DNA of 10,979 nt from REEB509 sp049314555 (lineage in GTDB: Bacteria > Pseudomonadota > Alphaproteobacteria > Caulobacterales > Aquidulcibacteraceae): positions 1 through 10,979 of the forward strand of contig JBMOEW010000061.1 in assembly GCA_049314555.1 (NCBI GenBank), written 5' to 3'. The translations under genes were made by a program, and so were the position numbers. Shown here in pieces: positions 1-7,214 of the stretch. Position 1 is the first letter of the stretch. Each line of letters starts with the position of its first letter. Below the pieces are notes generated by a model. It worked only from the letters and a program-made list of their open reading frames with translations. It was not told where the DNA came from and made no database searches.

Positions 1-42
1 CGTAGCGCTCTCCCCTCGCAGGAGGGGCCTACCGCGGGAGCG

Positions 43-658
43 GTTTAGTCCCTTGCCCATAATTGGTCGGTCGATCTTGTAAGTACATAGCCATTCGGTT
101 GCTGTGTCTTGGGCCTCCTTGACGTAGTCAAAGATTTACTGGCCCAGCCATTCCTTGCGAACCGTGCGATTGTAGCGCTCCACATCTGCGTTCTGTTGCG
201 GCTTGCCGGGATGGATTTAGCTGAGCGGGATCCCGCGCCGCGCGGCCCGAGCGACCAACACGCAGTTGACGTATTCAGGGCCATCATTGTCCACGCGAAT
301 AGCTGTGTGTTTTCCGCGCCATGCGATGCGGAGGAGGATTAGGAAACGGTCCAGGGGACCGTTTCCCCGACGACGGATCCAATGGGCGCACCACCCGCAA
401 GGGCGGCAGCGACAGATCAACCCCAATGCCAATGCCTTCACGATTGAAGTTGCTCAAAATAGTCATGATACGGACGGATTTTCCATTGGCGAGTTGATCG
501 GCCATGAAATCCATCGACCAAGTCTCGTTCGGTCGCTAAGGCACCGCCAAGGCCTCGGGCTTGATCCGCGCCAGGCGTTTGCGCGGCTTGAGCCCCAAGT
601 TAAGCTCGAGCTCCCGATAGGCCCTATACAAAGGCTTTTGGTTCCAGGCATGGCCCTG
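43..658 (-). pseudogene. IS3-family transposase (OrfB, DDE integrase) remnant
   Basis: Read on the minus strand, two frames together give a recognisable IS3-family OrfB C-terminal half. It runs in order: a GHAWNQKPLYRAYREL-like stretch (from about 655), NETWSMDFMADQL with the first catalytic Asp, NFNREG, RVDNDGPEYVN with the second Asp, HPGKPQQNADVERYNRT with the Glu, then EWLGQ and TYKIDRPIMG near 60. The reading is broken by TAG at 536-538, TAA at 217-219 and TAA at 136-138. A net frameshift lies between about 380 and 320, where roughly ten extra codons interrupt the family pattern. Both TAA stops fall where relatives usually carry Tyr (YIQPG, GQYIF), so they look like point mutations. The N-terminal half, OrfA and the terminal inverted repeats are not visible. 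It is an old, dead insertion fragment. The family call is confident; the IS subgroup is not. Confidence 0.88.
342..366. repeat. Perfect 11-bp inverted repeat inside the transposase remnant
   Basis: GGAAACGGTCC at 342-352 and its exact complement GGACCGTTTCC at 356-366 are separated by three bases (AGG). The palindrome lies where the two coding frames of the transposase remnant fail to join, beside the extra sequence that interrupts the family pattern. It could be the scar of a small insertion and excision or a templated mutation. It has no T-run, so it is not an obvious terminator. Confidence 0.75.
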
Positions 659-667
659 GCATCGTAC

Positions 668-699
668 GGGTCACAGGTTCAATCCCCGTGCACCCACGA
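668..699 (+). tRNA. Degenerate 3' fragment of a tRNA gene
   Basis: The stretch reads like the 3' part of a tRNA. It has a five-base variable loop GGGTC (668-672), T-stem ACAGG (673-677), T-loop TTCAATC (678-684), T-stem 3' strand CCCGT (685-689, one mismatch), then GCACCCACGA in place of an acceptor strand ending ACCA. One base seems missing before the acceptor strand, and CCA reads CGA. No matching 5' half (D arm and 5' acceptor) is present upstream, where transposase sequence begins instead. CTGGCAT at 656-662 could be a leftover anticodon loop, but the following CGTAC does not pair with anything upstream. Similarity to valine tRNAs is a guess from memory. A Rho-independent terminator follows, as expected after a tRNA. 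It is probably non-functional: either a gene truncated by the insertion or an attachment-site copy left by an integrated island. Confidence 0.42.
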
Positions 700-716
700 T
701 TGCTTTCAAGCGGGTT

Positions 717-738
717 AGAGCCTTTTCCGGCTCTTTTT
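717..738 (+). terminator. Rho-independent terminator after the tRNA-like fragment
   Basis: AGAGCC (717-722), loop TTTTCC, GGCTCT (729-734), followed by further T residues to 738. The six-pair GC-rich stem with a T-tract on the plus strand is a classic intrinsic terminator. It lies about 20 bases after the tRNA-like 3' end. No plus-strand protein gene ends here, which supports an RNA gene having stood upstream. Confidence 0.7.
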
Positions 739-921
739 GTTTGGGCTGGCCGTAATCTACCCGCAACGTTAGCAATCGGTCGTGGCTTGAAACCAACGCG
801 GTGGTCTAAGTGAGCTGATCCAAAAAGCCCTATCCACCGCTACCGTCGCCGCCGCTGTGATCACGTCAGTTACGCCGACGGGGCGGCGACGAGGCGGGTA
901 GGGGGCAACTCCATTCGCAAG
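739..921. other. Intergenic stretch with no recognised feature
   Basis: Between the terminator at 717-738 and the receptor's terminator hairpin I see no convincing reading frame, RNA or repeat. The short open frames here have no recognisable protein pattern. It is probably spacer at the edge of the insertion remnant. Confidence 0.5.
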
Positions 922-952
922 AAAGACGCCTCTGACCACGCGGTCAGAGGCG
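922..952 (-). terminator. Terminator hairpin of the TonB-dependent receptor gene
   Basis: CGCCTCTGACC (927-937) and GGTCAGAGGCG (942-952) form a perfect 11-bp stem around a four-base loop. On the minus strand the stem is followed by TCTTTC, a short pyrimidine-rich tail. It lies about 60 bp downstream of the receptor's stop codon. The tail is weaker than a canonical T-run, so termination may be partial, or the hairpin may mainly protect the mRNA 3' end. Confidence 0.65.
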
Positions 953-1011
953 CAAGGAGCGGGAGATGCAGCGACTAGGGTTTTCTGCAAAACGGCGTTG
1001 CTTGGCCGCGA

Positions 1012-3393
1012 TCAGTACTTGACCTGTAATTCAACGCCCCAAGTCAGCGGTGCAGCCGCAGTGCCAAAGTCCACAAGGGAGTTCGTGTATGAGCTGACCT
1101 CCTGGTTCTCGGTCAGATTTTCTCCAAAGAGCGTAATGCGTGCACTGTCATGGTTGGCTCCCCCGAACTCATAGGTCACCGAAGCATCCACGAACGTCTG
1201 TGCTGGGATCAATCCGCGGGGGTCGTTGAAGAACTCCGCGTACTGTTCATCAACATAGCGGACTGTGGTGCGCGCTGTCAGGAAACCGTTGGCGAACGGA
1301 GTCTCAAACGTCGGTGTCAAGGAAGCCGTAAACTCAGGTACACGGCGCAAGGTGAGCCCGGAAAGGTCCGCCCGAATGAGCGTTCCAGCGGGTTGAGGCG
1401 GGGTAGACACATATTGGGCTGAGCCAACGAAAGTGTTATACTCCGTATACTCCGCATCCATCCAACCGAAAGAGCCGTCCAGCCGGAATACGTCCGAAAC
1501 GATCATGCTGCCTTCTAGCTCCAATCCCATGATCCGCGCGCCGGAAACGTTTCGCACGGTGGTGGAGGTAAAGGTGGGGGGCGGTCCAGGCTGGATCGCC
1601 TCTTCCTGCTTGTCTTCGTAATCGTTGTAGAAGAACGCGGCGTTGAAGCGCGCGCGCCCACCCATCAGATCGGATTTGAAGCCGACTTCATAAGCGTTGA
1701 TGTACTCCGGATCGAACGGGGTCGTCACGTCTGCCACTGTGCCCGCCCGTGCGGAAAAGCCGCCTGCGTTATAGCCTCGCGTATAAGAGGCATAAAGCAG
1801 GAGGTCATCGGACCACTTATAGTTCATAGCCACGCGGGGGGTGAACTCGAACCAGTCTTCTGAAGCGCCCCCCTGTGACGTGATCGGACGGTTTGCCGGA
1901 ATGCCTTGAGCAATCGAATAGGCCGCTGCATTGAAGCCAGGAGGTGCGTTTACAAATCGGGTATAAACTTGTTTCTCGTCCCAAGAAGCGCGCCCGCCAA
2001 GTGTCAAGGTCAGCTGTTCGCTCAGCGCCCAGTCAGCCTGTGCAAACAGTGCGTTCGTCGTGGCTTGATGCTCATCCTCGTCGCCTCCGCCGGCAGTGAA
2101 AGCCAATCCGAGCGCCGGCAACGGAGCCGCCATCGCCAGGTCCAGTTTGATCGCCTGCTGCAAGTTGTACTCGCTGTGGAAGTGGAACGCCCCTGCGACG
2201 AAGTTAATCGGGCCGTCAAAATTGGTTGCCACTCGCAGTTCGGCACTCACTTGCTCGAAGTCTTGATTGCGCACCACATTGAAAACAGTGCGGCTCGTGC
2301 CGTCAAAGTCGATATAAACTTCTTCGTCCGAGCTACGATGACCAGCGATAAAGGTCACGTCCAGAGCATCCGACGGCTGCCATGCGGCGGTGAACGTCAA
2401 TGCATGCATGTCGGCGTTCATCCGATGAGGATCGGTGCTCCGCGAGAATGAGAAGTCGGTCTGCGCACAGGCACCACCCGCCAGCAGGCAATACCGATCC
2501 GCCGATGAGCCAGGAACGACGGTGGCTGCTGTTGGGAACGTCGTCTGGGTGATGCGATACGGCAGCGGCGTAACAATGCCGACCCCTCGCGGAATATAGG
2601 GCGTCAGTTGGCTTTCGTCGTGGGCGGCGTCGTAGATTATGTCAAAAGACAACGTGTTGGTCGGCTCCACCAGCACACGCACACTGAATCCGCGCCGGTC
2701 CTCTGCCCCCGTCGCGCCGCCGGCTGGGTTGTCCCACAACCCATCGTCCCTGAACTGAAAGCCTGACAGCTTAACGCCAATCGAATCGCCGATCGGAAAG
2801 TTGATGACGGTCTGGAAGTCGCGCCGATCATCCGTGCCCAACACAGCGCTGGCGCGAATGCCAAACTCGCCTGTTGGGAGCGTCCTGAAGGCGTTGATGG
2901 CTCCGCCGGTCGTGTTGCGCCCGAACAATGTGCCCTGTGGTCCGCGCAACACTTCCACTTGCTGTAGATCAAACGCGTCCAGCAGATTGAACGCGGACGT
3001 TCCCAGATAGACACCATCGATGAAAACGCCGACGGCTGGGTCAAAGCTCTTCTCTGGATCTTGGCTGTTCACCCCGCGCAGGGAAACCTGGCTCATCCCA
3101 GGGCCAATACTGACCTCGCTCAGAACAAGGTTTGGCACCAGGCCCGTAAGGTCGCGGAGGTCGCGAGCGTTCAGGTCTTCGATCATCGCTGCATTGAGAG
3201 CGGTGACGGCCAAGGGAACTTCCTGCAACTGTTGCTCGCGACGTTGGGCAGTCACCACAATGTCGTTAATGCCCTCATTTTGGGCGGTGGGCGGACTATC
3301 GCCCGGCGCTTGCGCCACTGCCGCTGGTGCGGCGAGGCAAAAGGATGTTCCTGCCAACAAGGTGGCTTTGATCAGTTCCCGCTTCAATAACAT
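1012..3393 (-). CDS. TonB-dependent outer-membrane receptor
   Basis: A 793-residue protein of normal length for this family. It imports a ligand across the outer membrane using energy from TonB-ExbBD. Residues 1-27 form a signal peptide (Lys/Arg start, hydrophobic core, AVA before Gln28). A TonB-box-like segment DIVVTAQRREQ follows at about 44-54. The plug domain covers roughly 57-170, including the conserved VEVLRGPQGTLFGRNTTGGAIN stretch. The rest is a 22-stranded-type barrel with many alternating aromatic strands, including the TRGYNAGGFSAR segment. It ends in an aromatic residue (VELQVKY), as barrel proteins do. The ATG has a good Shine-Dalgarno (AGGGGAAG on the minus strand, 3397-3404). 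Such receptors in sphingomonads often sit in catabolic clusters and need not carry iron. The location beside oxygenases suggests import of the pathway substrate, but the ligand cannot be told from sequence. Confidence 0.95.
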   Translation of the reverse strand: MLLKRELIKATLLAGTSFCLAAPAAVAQAPGDSPPTAQNEGINDIVVTAQRREQQLQEVPLAVTALNAAMIEDLNARDLRDLTGLVPNLVLSEVSIGPGMSQVSLRGVNSQDPEKSFDPAVGVFIDGVYLGTSAFNLLDAFDLQQVEVLRGPQGTLFGRNTTGGAINAFRTLPTGEFGIRASAVLGTDDRRDFQTVINFPIGDSIGVKLSGFQFRDDGLWDNPAGGATGAEDRRGFSVRVLVEPTNTLSFDIIYDAAHDESQLTPYIPRGVGIVTPLPYRITQTTFPTAATVVPGSSADRYCLLAGGACAQTDFSFSRSTDPHRMNADMHALTFTAAWQPSDALDVTFIAGHRSSDEEVYIDFDGTSRTVFNVVRNQDFEQVSAELRVATNFDGPINFVAGAFHFHSEYNLQQAIKLDLAMAAPLPALGLAFTAGGGDEDEHQATTNALFAQADWALSEQLTLTLGGRASWDEKQVYTRFVNAPPGFNAAAYSIAQGIPANRPITSQGGASEDWFEFTPRVAMNYKWSDDLLLYASYTRGYNAGGFSARAGTVADVTTPFDPEYINAYEVGFKSDLMGGRARFNAAFFYNDYEDKQEEAIQPGPPPTFTSTTVRNVSGARIMGLELEGSMIVSDVFRLDGSFGWMDAEYTEYNTFVGSAQYVSTPPQPAGTLIRADLSGLTLRRVPEFTASLTPTFETPFANGFLTARTTVRYVDEQYAEFFNDPRGLIPAQTFVDASVTYEFGGANHDSARITLFGENLTENQEVSSYTNSLVDFGTAAAPLTWGVELQVKY

Positions 3394-3609
3394 GGTCTTC
3401 CCCTATCGTTCGTTTCCGTCCGTGCCAGCGTCTGCGGACCCAGAGCGATCATTTCCGTCGCTTTGTGGTCGCGATCGCCTAATGCGGCTGCGGCCCGATT
3501 AAGTTTTTTCACTCCTGCTAAAAACCGTCAATGGCGTAAGGCGCTAAATCGTGTATTTCTTGGAACGCGCGGCGCTCGCGCCACATAATTTAATCCAAAG
3601 GGAGGGACG
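3394..3609. promoter_or_regulatory. Divergent intergenic control region (receptor / CMD-MFS)
   Basis: These 216 bases separate two divergently transcribed units and must hold promoters for both. On the plus side a candidate promoter is TTGGAA (3560-3565) and CATAAT (3584-3589), spaced 18 bases. The spacer contains a GC-rich GGCG-CGCC inverted repeat that could be an operator. The CMD ribosome site GGGAGGG is at 3600-3606. On the receptor side, TTGACG occurs on the minus strand near 3530 but without a good -10 partner, so that promoter is not assigned. Two copies of a 14-base motif lie in the receptor leader (separate entry). No regulator gene is in the window. Confidence 0.4.
3407..3459. repeat. 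Two 14-bp imperfect direct repeats in the receptor leader
   Basis: CGTTCGTTTCCGTC (3407-3420) and CGATCATTTCCGTC (3446-3459) match at 12 of 14 positions and start 39 bp apart. They lie within 70 bp upstream of the receptor's start codon, on the same face of about four helix turns. They could be paired binding sites for a regulator that controls the receptor. Chance duplication is possible at this length. Confidence 0.4.
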
Positions 3610-4197
3610 ATGAGCGCGATGGGAACGGGCCTTGGGCCCTTCCCCAATGGGCCACAGCGCCTGCGGGGATTGAATGATGATGAGATTGGTCCACAAGCCA
3701 GAGCCGCATTGGGCGCTTGGTGGCCGCCCTTTAATCTGCACCGCGTCTTGGCGCACAACCCTGCTACACTGGCCTCGTGGATCGGGTTCGGATCGCACAT
3801 TTTGCGTGAGAACCTGTTAGATGAGCGGCTGCGCGAACTGATTGTTCTCCGCGTCGGCTGGCAGGCGCGCAGCGCTTACGAATGGGGGCAACATGCTGGG
3901 CTTTCGCGGCGATTGGGGATCCCTGACTTAGACATTGAGCGAGTGGCAATAGGGCCGGACGCGGAAGGGTGGAGCCCGCTAGAGGCCGCCGCTTTACGCG
4001 GCGTGGACCAAATGATGCGCTCCCAAGCAATCGACGACGACATCTATGCCATCCTCGCCGACCACCTCACGTCCGCTCAGCTCGTTGATTACGTCATGTT
4101 GGTGGGTGAGTTCATTCTAGTTTCGTTGACGTTGAATGTCTTCCAGATCGCCTTGGATCCTGGCTTGGCACCGATGCCGAAAGGAGACAGCGCATGA
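3610..4197 (+). CDS. Carboxymuconolactone decarboxylase (CMD)/AhpD-like family protein
   Basis: A 195-residue, mostly helical cytoplasmic protein. The family core is ELIVLRVGWQARSAYEWGQHAGLSRRLGI (about 76-104). The redox-active CxxC of true AhpD is absent. Instead there is Tyr90-Glu91-Trp92-Gly93-Gln94-His95, the form found in the non-thiol branch of the family that includes decarboxylase-like proteins next to catabolic genes. This argues against a peroxidase role and for action on a small-molecule intermediate, but the reaction is not determined. The length suits the longer single-domain members (about 180-200 residues). A strong ribosome site GGGAGGG (3600-3606) precedes the first ATG; Met4 is an alternative start. 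The stop overlaps the MFS start codon (ATGA), so the two are translated together. Confidence 0.85.
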   Translation: MSAMGTGLGPFPNGPQRLRGLNDDEIGPQARAALGAWWPPFNLHRVLAHNPATLASWIGFGSHILRENLLDERLRELIVLRVGWQARSAYEWGQHAGLSRRLGIPDLDIERVAIGPDAEGWSPLEAAALRGVDQMMRSQAIDDDIYAILADHLTSAQLVDYVMLVGEFILVSLTLNVFQIALDPGLAPMPKGDSA

Positions 4198-5549
4198 GCC
4201 AGCCCTCAGACCGAATAGCGATGCCAGGCACGCCTTGGCCTAGCACTTCGGCTTCCGCCTATCTCATGTTCGTGCTCACGATCGCCAGCATGAACTCCTA
4301 CGTGGACCGCATTATTCTCAGCTTGATGATCACGCCCATCAAGCAGACTTTCGATATATCAGACACGCAAGTGGGGCTCTTGCAGGGGGTGGCTTTCGGC
4401 CTTTTTTACACGCTTGCGGCGTTGCCCATGGGTCGCTTGGTGGACTACGCAGATCGCCGCTGGATTATTGCCGCCGGAACCACCTTTTTTTCGGCCTGCA
4501 CAGTGCTCTGCGGGATGGCCCAAACCTATTTGCAGTTGTTCCTAGCGCGCGTGGGTGTCGGCGCGGGCGAGGCGAGCTTGAACCCGGCTGCGTACTCCAT
4601 GCTGGCCGACAGTTATCCTCAAGAACGATTGGGCCGCGCACTTGGTGTCTTCACCATGGGTGCCTTTGTCGGCATTGGTCTGGCGTTCATGCTGGGTGGC
4701 GCGATCGTGCAGTGGGCGCTGACCACAGGTCCGCTTTCCGTGCCGGTCCTTGGCACTGTGCAGCCATGGCAAGTCGCGTTCTTCATCGTCGGCCTGCCAG
4801 GGTTTTTGATCGCCCTTTGGGTGGCCACGCTGCGCGAGCCGCTGCGCCGCGGCGTAGCGTTGGATGCCAAAGGCGCGCTGAAGCCTCCCCCCCTAAAAGC
4901 GGTGGGGGAGCGCATTTGGGCCAACAAAGGCCTGTATCTGCCGATGTTTGCCGGTTTCTGCATGATCACGCTGAACGGCTATGCAGGCACAAGTTGGACG
5001 CCGGAGTTTTTCAAGCGGACCTTCGACTGGAGCGCAGGCCAGGTTGGCTTCTGGTACGGTCTGGTGGGCGTTCTGATTGCCAGCGTCGCGGGCGCCTTTG
5101 TTGGCGGCTTGGTGGCCGACCAGGTGGGCAAAACCCATAAGGACGCCCCGCTGCGTGTGGCTGCGATCGCGATGTTGCTGTCTTGGATTCCCTCTTCTTT
5201 CGCGACTCTGATGAACGATCCTTGGCAGGCTTTGGGTGTCCTGGCTGTGGCGCAGTTCTTCACCACCTTCACTTTCCCGCTGGCGGCGGCGGCGATCCAG
5301 CTGTCCACCCCTAATCAGTTCCGGGGCCAAACTTCTGCGCTGTATCTATTCACGATCAATCTGTGCGGTTTGGGATTGGGGCCTGTTGTGGTGGGCCTGA
5401 TGAATGACATGATTTTTCCTGGAGCGGATGGTGTGCGCTATTCGTTGGCTTGGGTAAATGCAGTCACTGCGCCTTTGGCGGCTATGTTCTTGTGGATGGC
5501 GCTGAAGCCTTACCGCGAGGCTCGTGTCCGCTATGAAGCAGGGGGGTGA
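4194..5549 (+). CDS. MFS transporter, spinster-like
   Basis: A 451-residue inner-membrane protein with about twelve hydrophobic segments, beginning near residue 22. Features include Asp38-Arg39 in the first helix (NSYVDR), the MFS motif A region GRLVDYADRR (80-89) in the loop after helix 2, and RVGVGAGEAS (119-128) in helix 4, followed by NPAAYSMLADSYP. These are typical of the spinster-type MFS group common in sphingomonads next to catabolic genes. Members act as proton-linked carriers, so import of the substrate across the inner membrane or export of a product are both possible. The start ATG overlaps the CMD stop by four bases and has its own strong Shine-Dalgarno (AAAGGAGACAG, 4180-4190). 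The last 19 bases overlap the 3' end of the convergent ferredoxin gene, leaving no room for a terminator between the two operons. Confidence 0.93.
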   Translation: MSQPSDRIAMPGTPWPSTSASAYLMFVLTIASMNSYVDRIILSLMITPIKQTFDISDTQVGLLQGVAFGLFYTLAALPMGRLVDYADRRWIIAAGTTFFSACTVLCGMAQTYLQLFLARVGVGAGEASLNPAAYSMLADSYPQERLGRALGVFTMGAFVGIGLAFMLGGAIVQWALTTGPLSVPVLGTVQPWQVAFFIVGLPGFLIALWVATLREPLRRGVALDAKGALKPPPLKAVGERIWANKGLYLPMFAGFCMITLNGYAGTSWTPEFFKRTFDWSAGQVGFWYGLVGVLIASVAGAFVGGLVADQVGKTHKDAPLRVAAIAMLLSWIPSSFATLMNDPWQALGVLAVAQFFTTFTFPLAAAAIQLSTPNQFRGQTSALYLFTINLCGLGLGPVVVGLMNDMIFPGADGVRYSLAWVNAVTAPLAAMFLWMALKPYREARVRYEAGG

Positions 5550-5854
5550 TCGCCACGCACGCCGGTCTTGGTAACTACAACGTCGCGCAGGGGGCGCGCC
5601 TGACAGGCCAAGCGCGCTTGGCCCTGTCTCGCCACCACAGCTGAGAGTGTCGCAAGCGCGATTTGTTCGATCTCTTCGGCTGGGCTGAAGGCCTCAGGGG
5701 GCTCACGGGTTGTAAAGTAGCACGTCCGGCAATCTGCATGGCCGCCGCAGACACTGCGCCACGTCAAGCCTGCGCGTCGCGCTGCTTCCAGCACGGTTTC
5801 GCCCGGGGCGACTTCAAGCCGTAAACCAGACGGTTCAATCAGAAGGCGGATCAT
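5531..5854 (-). CDS. [2Fe-2S] ferredoxin, adrenodoxin/putidaredoxin type
   Basis: A 107-residue electron carrier. The cluster-binding cysteines are Cys36, Cys42, Cys45 (in CGGHADCRTC) and Cys84 (RLACQARP), giving C-x5-C-x2-C-x38-C. The x5 spacing is that of adrenodoxin/putidaredoxin-type ferredoxins, which usually serve cytochromes P450; plant-type ferredoxins have x4. The N-terminal beta-grasp half (MIRLLIEPSGLRLEVAPGETVLEAARRAGL) fits the family. It is the last gene of the minus-strand operon. Its ATG lies within the Rieske gene, which it overlaps by 20 bp, so its translation probably depends on Rieske translation; only a weak ribosome site is seen. It could feed the P450 at the operon's head, the adjacent Rieske oxygenase, or both. 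No reductase partner is encoded in the window. Confidence 0.93.
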   Translation of the reverse strand: MIRLLIEPSGLRLEVAPGETVLEAARRAGLTWRSVCGGHADCRTCYFTTREPPEAFSPAEEIEQIALATLSAVVARQGQARLACQARPLRDVVVTKTGVRGDHPPAS

Positions 5855-7214
5855 CCGGGCTCACATAGTCCGCAAGGGTCTTGTGAAAATGGCGTAGGCG
5901 ATTTTCCTGGTACCGCCCGAGGGTGGTTTGTCTGCGCTGAAGAGATCGCAGACCCTTTTGAATGGCCCAAAGATTAGCTGCATCTTGCTCGAAAACCGCA
6001 CCCAGACCGCCGAGCTCCTTTGCGTCGGTCCAGGGCTGGTCTGGACGTAAAGCGTTGAGCTTCGCCGCCTTCGGGCGCGCTTTGCCATGCGGGACCGGCA
6101 CAAGCAGAAACACTTCCTGCGTGCACCAATCGGGATCTGTCCCAAGGGGGCGAAAACGATAGCAGATCGGCGCATTGTGTCCGAACCAAAGCACCAGATT
6201 CGGAAAGACGAGATACTGGATGGTGTCCACGGCTTCGCTGTCAGTCAGACGCTCCAACGCCGGTCCTAAAACCGGCGCAAGCTGGGCTCTGCGTCGATCG
6301 GCCATCACTGCGCGCGGGGTGGACCCTTCAGGCACGGTGATCGGTCCGGCGTCTGGTTCGGAGGCCTGCAAAATCTCGTCATCGCTCAGCGCGCCGCCAA
6401 GCGAAGGTGAAGCAAGCCCGCGGGGCGAAATCATCCGACTATAGTGCTTTTTGTCTTCCCAGACATCGTACTGAGTGTTGAAGTCGCCAATGTAGCTCGC
6501 GGCTTGGGGATGGGTATCTGAGACATGGAACGACTCGATGAACGCTTCTAGCGCGAGCTTCCAATTGCAATTGATCGGTTTGCTCACGTACGCCGCTAGG
6601 AAGCGATCTTCCATCGGCCAACGGGCATAAATGGCGGGAATGTCTTCCAGGAAGGTCTCAAGCGGAGGCGCTTCAGCGTACATGCACACAAAGACGAACC
6701 CGCCCCACAGGCCCACGCGCGCTTGCGGCAGCTTGAACGTCTCCGCCTGGATTTGGGGGAAGTCCCAGGGCGTCGGCACGTGCTGTAAGGATCCATCCAG
6801 GCTCCAGGTGAAGCCGTGAAAGGGGCAACGGAAAGCCGCGACCTTGCCTCCACAGTCGCGCAACTGGCGTCCTCTGTGTAGGCAGGCGTTATAGTGCGCG
6901 CGGATCTCGTTCTCAGCGCTTCGCACGATGATCAACGACCAAGGCCCAATTTCATACAGGACGTGATCTCCCACCTCGGGGATCTGCTCTTCGCGGCAGG
7001 CCATTTGCCAGGTGCGGCCCCAAAGCCCCTGCATCTCGAGCGCTGCGAAAGTACTTGATAGGTATGAAGACGGGGCTATTCCGCCGAGCCCCAGGTCTGC
7101 ATAGGGAGCTTCTTTCAGCTGCCAGGGTTGTTCGCGCGGGTCTTGGCGGAGTAAGTCCCGCACCGTGGGTTGGGGGCGATTCAGCGGATCTGGACGGACA
7201 TCGTCAGCGGCCAT
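5835..7214 (-). CDS. Rieske non-heme iron aromatic-ring-hydroxylating oxygenase, alpha subunit
   Basis: A 459-residue oxygenase that uses O2 and electrons from a ferredoxin to hydroxylate, demethylate or cleave an organic substrate. The Rieske [2Fe-2S] domain has Cys111-x-His113 and Cys130-x2-His133 (CLHRG and CPFHG). The catalytic domain carries the mononuclear-iron motif EAFIESFHVSDTH, with His230 and His235 as ligands and Glu227 at the electron-bridging position, where naphthalene dioxygenase has Asp. Asp411 (FEQDAANL) is the likely third ligand. There is no beta-subunit gene, so it is probably a homo-oligomer of the alpha-only class. The open frame runs 76 codons further upstream, but those codons lie inside the ThuA-like gene and look non-coding in this frame. 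The ATG at 7212-7214 has a strong Shine-Dalgarno (AGGAGA, 7221-7226) and starts a sensible N-terminus (MAADDVRPDP). It overlaps the ThuA-like gene by 11 bp and the ferredoxin by 20 bp. Confidence 0.95.
   Translation of the reverse strand: MAADDVRPDPLNRPQPTVRDLLRQDPREQPWQLKEAPYADLGLGGIAPSSYLSSTFAALEMQGLWGRTWQMACREEQIPEVGDHVLYEIGPWSLIIVRSAENEIRAHYNACLHRGRQLRDCGGKVAAFRCPFHGFTWSLDGSLQHVPTPWDFPQIQAETFKLPQARVGLWGGFVFVCMYAEAPPLETFLEDIPAIYARWPMEDRFLAAYVSKPINCNWKLALEAFIESFHVSDTHPQAASYIGDFNTQYDVWEDKKHYSRMISPRGLASPSLGGALSDDEILQASEPDAGPITVPEGSTPRAVMADRRRAQLAPVLGPALERLTDSEAVDTIQYLVFPNLVLWFGHNAPICYRFRPLGTDPDWCTQEVFLLVPVPHGKARPKAAKLNALRPDQPWTDAKELGGLGAVFEQDAANLWAIQKGLRSLQRRQTTLGRYQENRLRHFHKTLADYVSPDDPPSD

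Noticed and set aside
266..718. A 150-codon plus-strand frame across the transposase remnant
   Set aside because: It is Arg/Pro-rich antisense of recognisable IS3 transposase sequence and ends in the tRNA-like/terminator segment.
927..952. Possible REP or CRISPR-like repeat
   Set aside because: The hairpin occurs once and sits just after a stop codon, so a terminator is the simpler reading. No repeat-spacer array occurs anywhere in the window.
1906..2451. A 181-codon plus-strand frame antisense to the receptor
   Set aside because: Rich in Arg, Ser and Cys with no domain pattern; the opposite strand is a clear full-length receptor.
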